NCBI GenBank assembly: GCA_902774025.1
Contig: CACYGY010000012.1
Location: 1 to 47,879 of the forward strand
Reading direction: 5' to 3'
Source: an uncultured Eubacteriales bacterium
Lineage (GTDB): Bacteria > Bacillota > Clostridia > Christensenellales > Aristaeellaceae
Length of the DNA stretch: 47,879 nt
Part shown: piece after piece, positions 43,163 to 47,879 of the stretch
How positions within the stretch are numbered: position 1 is the stretch's first letter
Layout: the number at the start of each line of letters is the position of its first letter
Made by a program: the position numbers and the translations under genes
Notes under the pieces: model-generated
Told to the model about the DNA's origin: nothing
Seen by the model: only the letters and a program-made list of their open reading frames with translations
Database searches by the model: none

Positions 43163-46144
43163 ATGAAGAACTGCCCCGAAAACATCACAGGATTCCTGCG
43201 CACACGTATCGCCGGATTCGTGGTTCTGTTTCTGTGCGTGACCCTTATGGGCCCGTACATCCCGGGGGCCGGGGCAGAAGCGGACCATGAGGAAAAGATT
43301 GTGCGCGTTGGCTGGTATGAATCTTCCTTTAACAGAATGGATGATCTGGGCCGGCGCTCCGGGTATGCCTATGAGTATCAGATCAAGCTGTCCGCCTACA
43401 CAGGCTGGAAATATGAATACGTGGAAGGCAGCTGGTCCGACCTCCTGCAGATGCTGATCCGCGGCGAGATAGACCTGATGAGCGACGTATCCCATACCCG
43501 TGAGCGAACGGAGCAGATGCTCTTCCCCTCCCAGCCTATGGGCACAGAAGACTACTATCTGTTCGTCTCCCAGAAGAACCATGAAATCTCCCCGTCAGAC
43601 CTTTCCACTCTGAACGGCAAGAAAGTGGGCATCAACCGGGACAGTATTCAGGTGGGTCTTTTCCGGGAATGGGCGGCACACCACGGTGTGACATGCGAGG
43701 TGGTGGAAGTCAGCTGTTCGGAGGATGAATCCCTGAAGATGCTGGAAAAGGGGACCATGGATGCCTATGTCACCGTGGATTCCTTTTCCATGGAATACTA
43801 CAGGAATTCAAGACAGCCGGTTCCGGTGGCCATGATCGGCTCTTCCGATTTCTTTTTCGCGGTGAGCAGGTCCCGCCCGGATCTTCTGACGGATCTGGAG
43901 AAGGGCATGGCCCGGATCCAGGAAGAGAACAGGCACTACAACCATGAAGTGTTTGAAAAGTATCTGGTCACCGCCAGCGCCAATGCCTTCCTGACCGCTG
44001 AGGAAAAAGCATGGCTTCAGGAGAGAGGGAAAATCCGGGTGGGGTATCAGGACAACTACCTGGCTTTCTGTGCATCGGATCCGGAGACAGGGGAGCTCAC
44101 AGGTGCTCTGAAGGATTACCTGGAAAGCGCAGCCGACTGTATCACAAACGCCCGGATTGACTTTGAGGAAAAGGCCTATCCCACTGCGGCAGCCGCTCTT
44201 CAGGCGCTGAAGCAGGGAGAGGTGGACTGTGTGTTCCCGGCCAATCTCAGCAGTTTTGACGGCGAGGAAATGGGCGTATTCATGACGCCCTCTCTGATGC
44301 GTTCGGATCTGTTCGCGGTGGTCCGTCAGTCGAACCTGCGGAGTGTTACAGGCAGGGAATACGTGGTGGTGGCCGTGAACGAAGGGAACCCCAACTACGA
44401 AAGCTGTCTGAAGGACCATTTTCCCACCTGGAGGATGGTGTACTATCCCACCACATACGATTGCCTGAAGGCTGTGGCCATGGGCGTGGCGGACTGTGTC
44501 CTCATCAGCAGCTACCGATACAACAATATTGCCCGGCATTGCGAAAGACTGAATCTGATCACCGTGGCCACGGGGGTCGGTCTGGACTACTGCTTCGCGG
44601 TTTCCACGGGGAACACGGAGGTGTACTCCATCCTGGCCAAGGTGGCCAATCTGGTGCCGGAATTCTCCGTCAATACCGCCCTGAGCTTCTATATCACCGA
44701 GGATGCCCGTGTCGGTGTGTGGGACTTTATCATAGAGCACCCCTGGCCGGTGCTGGCGGTGGTTGTGGGGATCCTGCTGGTTTTTCTGTTCTTCATGATC
44801 CGGAGCATAAGAGCCGGGAGAAAGGCTGAAAAGCTTATTCTGGCGACGGAAACGGACCAGCTCACCGGGCTGTATAACCGGGATTACTTCCTGCAGTACG
44901 CGGGACGGCTCCGCAGGGAACATCCGGACACGCCCAGGGATGCGGTGGTGCTGAACATCGACCGTTTCCATGCTGTAAACGCCATGAATGGCAGGGGATT
45001 CGGAGACCGGGTGCTTCGGATCCTTGGAAATGAAGTCCGAAAGGTGGCGGATGAGAAGGCAGGAATCGCGGGCCGATTTGAGGCGGACCGGTTCGACATT
45101 TTCTGTCTGCACACGGAGGATTACCAGGAAATCTATGACCGGCTGCAGGGCAGACTGGACGAGCTGTCGCCTGTGGCCGGCATCCGGCTGCGTATGGGCG
45201 TGATGCCCTGGAAGCCCGGGATGGAAGCGGTGCAGATGTTTGACCGTGCCCGCACGGCCTGTTCCATGGCCAGGGATAATTTTGAGGAACACCTCATCGT
45301 CTTTGATGATCAGATGCAGGAGCGGGAGAACTACGAACAGCGATTGCTGAATGACATGCATCATGCCCTGAATGCCTATGAGTTTGAGGTATACTACCAG
45401 CCTCAGTTTGACATTCAGAGTGATCCGCCCAGAATAGTGAGTGCCGAGGCACTGGTGCGCTGGAACCATCATGAGCTGGGGATGATTCCGCCGGACAATT
45501 TTGTGCCTCTGTTTGAGCGGCACGGAAAGATCGGAGAAGTGGACCAGTATGTGTGGGCTGAGGCTGCCAGGCAGATCGTCCGGTGGCGGGATATCTACGG
45601 TGTGACCATTCCCGTGTCTGTCAATCTGTCCCGGGTGGAAGTGTTCGATCCCACGCTGGAGACTGTACTGGATAATCTTCTGGCCTACAACGGCCTGACT
45701 CAGGGTGCGCTGAAGCTGGAGGTCACCGAATCCGCCTATACCGGAAACGCGGGCCAGGTGATCCGGGTGGTGGAAGGACTGCGCCGGAAGGGCTATGTGG
45801 TGGAAATGGACGACTTCGGTTCCGGGTATTCATCTCTGAACATGCTCAGCGCCATGCCGGTGGACGTGCTGAAGATGGACCGGGCGTTCATCAAGAGGAT
45901 CGGAGAGAGCGAAAAGGATACACACCTGGTGGCTCTGATTCTGGAAATTGCCAGGAGCATGAAGATTCCGGTGGTTGCGGAAGGCGTTGAGACGGAGGAA
46001 CAGCTGAGACTTCTGCGGGAACTGGGATGTCAGATGGTCCAGGGATTCTATTTTTCCCGTCCGCTTCCGGTGTCAGAATTTGAGGAAAGAATCATTCGGA
46101 AGATGCAGGGCGACAGGGGAGTTTTGCCGGTGAAGGAAGGATGA
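43163..46144 (+). CDS. c-di-GMP phosphodiesterase with two SBP_bac_3 sensor domains and a degenerate GGDEF
   Basis: A 993-residue membrane protein. Signal/anchor 13-37, then two tandem periplasmic-binding (SBP_bac_3) modules (~43-275: VRVGWYESSFNRMDD; ~290-515: KIRVGYQDNYLAFCA), TM ~528-552 (WPVLAVVVGILLVFLFFMIR), GGDEF ~570-720 and EAL ~735-985. The GGDEF site reads EADRF (FEADRFDIF, ~640), so cyclase activity is lost. The EAL is complete: AEALVRW, VNLSRVEV, VTESAY, MDDFGSGYSSLNML, KMDRAFI, VAEGVETEEQ. It should degrade c-di-GMP in response to a small extracellular ligand such as an amino acid (inference). ATG 43163 after AAGGAG is preferred over the longer open frame. Confidence 0.9.
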   Translation: MKNCPENITGFLRTRIAGFVVLFLCVTLMGPYIPGAGAEADHEEKIVRVGWYESSFNRMDDLGRRSGYAYEYQIKLSAYTGWKYEYVEGSWSDLLQMLIRGEIDLMSDVSHTRERTEQMLFPSQPMGTEDYYLFVSQKNHEISPSDLSTLNGKKVGINRDSIQVGLFREWAAHHGVTCEVVEVSCSEDESLKMLEKGTMDAYVTVDSFSMEYYRNSRQPVPVAMIGSSDFFFAVSRSRPDLLTDLEKGMARIQEENRHYNHEVFEKYLVTASANAFLTAEEKAWLQERGKIRVGYQDNYLAFCASDPETGELTGALKDYLESAADCITNARIDFEEKAYPTAAAALQALKQGEVDCVFPANLSSFDGEEMGVFMTPSLMRSDLFAVVRQSNLRSVTGREYVVVAVNEGNPNYESCLKDHFPTWRMVYYPTTYDCLKAVAMGVADCVLISSYRYNNIARHCERLNLITVATGVGLDYCFAVSTGNTEVYSILAKVANLVPEFSVNTALSFYITEDARVGVWDFIIEHPWPVLAVVVGILLVFLFFMIRSIRAGRKAEKLILATETDQLTGLYNRDYFLQYAGRLRREHPDTPRDAVVLNIDRFHAVNAMNGRGFGDRVLRILGNEVRKVADEKAGIAGRFEADRFDIFCLHTEDYQEIYDRLQGRLDELSPVAGIRLRMGVMPWKPGMEAVQMFDRARTACSMARDNFEEHLIVFDDQMQERENYEQRLLNDMHHALNAYEFEVYYQPQFDIQSDPPRIVSAEALVRWNHHELGMIPPDNFVPLFERHGKIGEVDQYVWAEAARQIVRWRDIYGVTIPVSVNLSRVEVFDPTLETVLDNLLAYNGLTQGALKLEVTESAYTGNAGQVIRVVEGLRRKGYVVEMDDFGSGYSSLNMLSAMPVDVLKMDRAFIKRIGESEKDTHLVALILEIARSMKIPVVAEGVETEEQLRLLRELGCQMVQGFYFSRPLPVSEFEERIIRKMQGDRGVLPVKEG

Positions 46145-46151
46145 GGAACTC

Positions 46152-47777
46152 ATGCATTCACTGAAAACAAAAATCACGATGCTGACCGTGTGGATCGTGG
46201 TATTTGCCGTGGCAGCGGTTACCCTGCTGAGTGTCATGTTTATCAGAAACGCTGAGAGACGAAAATCAGACCAGCTGCTCCTTCTCCTGTGCGAAACGGG
46301 GGAGCGCAATCTGGACTACTATTTCAACAGCGTTGAAAAGTCCGTCCAGAAAGTCGCAACCTTTGCGGAAAAGGACGTGGATGGTCTGGAGGCGGATCAG
46401 CTGGAAAGGCATACCGAGAGGGTCAGGGACTTTTTTGAGGTCATTGCCAACAGAACCAACGGGGTACTGACATTCTATTACCGGATTGATCCTACTGTTT
46501 CCGACACGGTCAGGGGATTCTGGTACACAAACCTGGACGGAAAGGAATTTACGGAACATGAAGTGACGGATATCACCCTGTATGATACGGCGGACACCAC
46601 TCAGCTGGTCTGGTTCACGGTGCCCAAAAACACGGGGAAGGCCATCTGGCTGCCGCCGTATATCACCGACAATCTGGACGTGCGGGTGATCTCCTACAAT
46701 ATGCCGATTTTCTGGAGAGGCCGGTTTGTGGGTGTGATCGGCATTGAACTGGATTACACCACGATGGCGGAGCAGGTGGAGAGTATCCGGCTGTACAATA
46801 ACGGCTACGCGTTTCTCACTGACAGGGACGGAAACCTGATTTATCATCCCCGGATTGATCTGGCGGAACTGCCTGCGGAGGAAATACCCGAAAAACCCGA
46901 GGGCCTTTTCAGTGAGAGCACATTTTCCCGCTACAGCTTTGAGGGCGTGGAAAAGGAAGCCGTGTGGCTGCGCATCACCAACGGCATGCGGCTGTATGTG
47001 TCTGTGCCGGAAAAGGAAACGGAAGGCGACTGGGCGGCCCTGGTCCGGAATGTGCTCATCGTGAGCGGCGCTGTGCTGGTGCTGGCCGTTTTACTGGCAC
47101 GGTTCTTTGCCCTGAGGATTACCAGGCCCCTGTTACTGCTGACGGAGGCCGCCAGGAGGGCGAATGAGGACGATTATGATTTCAACCTGTCATACCACAG
47201 GGATGATGAGCTTGGCATGCTGACAAAAAGCTTCAGTCGGATGGCGGACCATCTGAGGGTGCATATCAGTGATCTGAACAAGCGCGTTTATGTGGATGCC
47301 CTTACGTCTGTGAGAAACAAGGGAGCCTTTGCATCCCACATCGAGGCAATGGAGGAGAAACTGAAAGAGGAAGCGCCGGGAAGCACTTCCTTCGGAATCG
47401 GAGTTTTTGACTGTGACAATCTGAAATTCATCAATGACAAATTCGGGCATGACAAGGGGGATATCTACCTGCAGACGGCAGCCCGTCTCATTTGCAAGGT
47501 TTTTCAGCACAGCCCTGTGTTCCGCATCGGCGGGGATGAGTTCGCCGTGGTGCTGCAGGACGATGATCTGCAGAATCGGGAAGTGCTGGTGGAAACCTTT
47601 GAAAAGGCCTCGGAGGAACTCAACGCCACGAAGGAGAACGGATGGGAGCAGGTGAGTGTGGCTATCGGAGTCGCCGTGTTCAATCCTCAGACGGACCATT
47701 CCGTGATCGACACGGTGCGCAGAGCGGATAAGATCATGTATGGAAACAAGCGGCAGGGTCGCCAGACTGGACAGTAA
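46152..47777 (+). CDS. Diguanylate cyclase with dCACHE sensor, HAMP and GGDEF
   Basis: A 541-residue membrane protein. TM1 ~8-30, an extracellular dCACHE-like domain ~35-290 (WYTNLDGKEFTEHEV; GVIGIELDYTTMAEQV), TM2 ~298-318, HAMP ~320-375, and GGDEF ~385-540 with an intact RIGGDEFAVVL at ~457-467. It should make c-di-GMP from GTP. The allosteric RxxD I-site five residues before GGDEF is absent (FQHS there), so product inhibition at that site is unlikely. It starts 7 bp after the phosphodiesterase stop, so the opposing enzymes are co-expressed. AAGGAAGGATGAGG precedes the ATG. Confidence 0.93.
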   Translation: MHSLKTKITMLTVWIVVFAVAAVTLLSVMFIRNAERRKSDQLLLLLCETGERNLDYYFNSVEKSVQKVATFAEKDVDGLEADQLERHTERVRDFFEVIANRTNGVLTFYYRIDPTVSDTVRGFWYTNLDGKEFTEHEVTDITLYDTADTTQLVWFTVPKNTGKAIWLPPYITDNLDVRVISYNMPIFWRGRFVGVIGIELDYTTMAEQVESIRLYNNGYAFLTDRDGNLIYHPRIDLAELPAEEIPEKPEGLFSESTFSRYSFEGVEKEAVWLRITNGMRLYVSVPEKETEGDWAALVRNVLIVSGAVLVLAVLLARFFALRITRPLLLLTEAARRANEDDYDFNLSYHRDDELGMLTKSFSRMADHLRVHISDLNKRVYVDALTSVRNKGAFASHIEAMEEKLKEEAPGSTSFGIGVFDCDNLKFINDKFGHDKGDIYLQTAARLICKVFQHSPVFRIGGDEFAVVLQDDDLQNREVLVETFEKASEELNATKENGWEQVSVAIGVAVFNPQTDHSVIDTVRRADKIMYGNKRQGRQTGQ

Positions 47778-47879
47778 CCTTGATGTTCGTCCATGCCACA
47801 TTGCAGGATATCGTGCAGTTCGTCAACAAACAACGGTATGTACCGCCACCGACGGTGCCGCGATTCGACGTAATGATGC

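Noticed and set aside
47737..47879. Minus-strand frame resembling a right-handed beta-helix repeat (GGGTYRCLLTNCTIS)
   Set aside because: Only about 45 codons, overlapping the end of the cyclase gene at the window edge; too short to call, and could be a contig-edge artefact.
47783..47879. Plus-strand start of a gene after the cyclase (MFVHATLQDIVQFVNKQR)
   Set aside because: No ribosome site before the ATG and only 32 codons in the window.

Overview
The window looks like chromosomal DNA of a fairly GC-rich Clostridia (Firmicutes) bacterium from a gut- or rumen-like habitat. Evidence seen: strong AGGAGG-type ribosome sites, TTGACA/TATAAT promoters, LplB/YtcP-type sugar permeases, Ala/Leu-rich signal peptides, TnpV, and plant-glycan glycoside hydrolases. 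The taxonomic placement is inference; there is no rRNA or other phylogenetic marker gene in the window.

Layout. (1) 1-9400 is an accessory region of mobile and defence-type genes. It holds a truncated translationally coupled gene pair, a tripartite HipB-HipS-HipT toxin-antitoxin operon with an operator-bearing promoter, a decayed Sel1-like gene bracketed by two copies of a TnpV 3' module, an intact tnpV, a perfect 19-bp inverted repeat, a collapsed DUF4258/YgiT toxin-antitoxin remnant, a dicarboxylate/cation symporter with an N-terminal GHKL-like domain, a Schlafen/AlbA_2-type remnant, and an IS4/IS1634-type insertion sequence. (2) 9963-28257 is a plant-glycoside utilisation locus: GH43, two sugar ABC permeases, a solute-binding protein, a nucleoside-hydrolase-fold enzyme and a GH78 rhamnosidase. 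A convergent LacI-type regulator follows, then an FucI-like isomerase, a two-subunit transketolase, an FGGY kinase and a circularly permuted GH3. (3) 28579-33042 is a minus-strand operon: an Fe-S/flavin reductase subunit, an FAD-dependent oxidoreductase, and a MATE exporter fused to an RsbW-like ATPase domain. (4) 33153-40818 carries a Pot-type ABC importer with an M20 amidohydrolase and an ATZ/TRZ-type amidohydrolase, with a PfkB kinase on the opposite strand. (5) 40858-47777 is a signalling block: a membrane SpoIIE-type phosphatase carrying its own RsbW-like domain, and a divergent pair of c-di-GMP genes, one a phosphodiesterase with two periplasmic-binding sensor domains, the other a diguanylate cyclase.

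How the genes may work together. The sugar locus encodes uptake, glycoside cleavage and an isomerase -> kinase -> transketolase route, but no aldolase. That is the logic known for D-apiose (isomerase, apulose kinase, apulose-4-phosphate transketolase), here possibly for apiose or another sugar released with rhamnose from plant glycosides. This is the best candidate for an uncharacterised pathway. A second theme is GHKL/RsbW-like domains on three membrane proteins, two of them transporters, which suggests transporter control by a partner-switching type of module (inference). Several genes at the left end are broken by stops or frameshifts. They look like natural decay, but homopolymer sequencing errors cannot be excluded.
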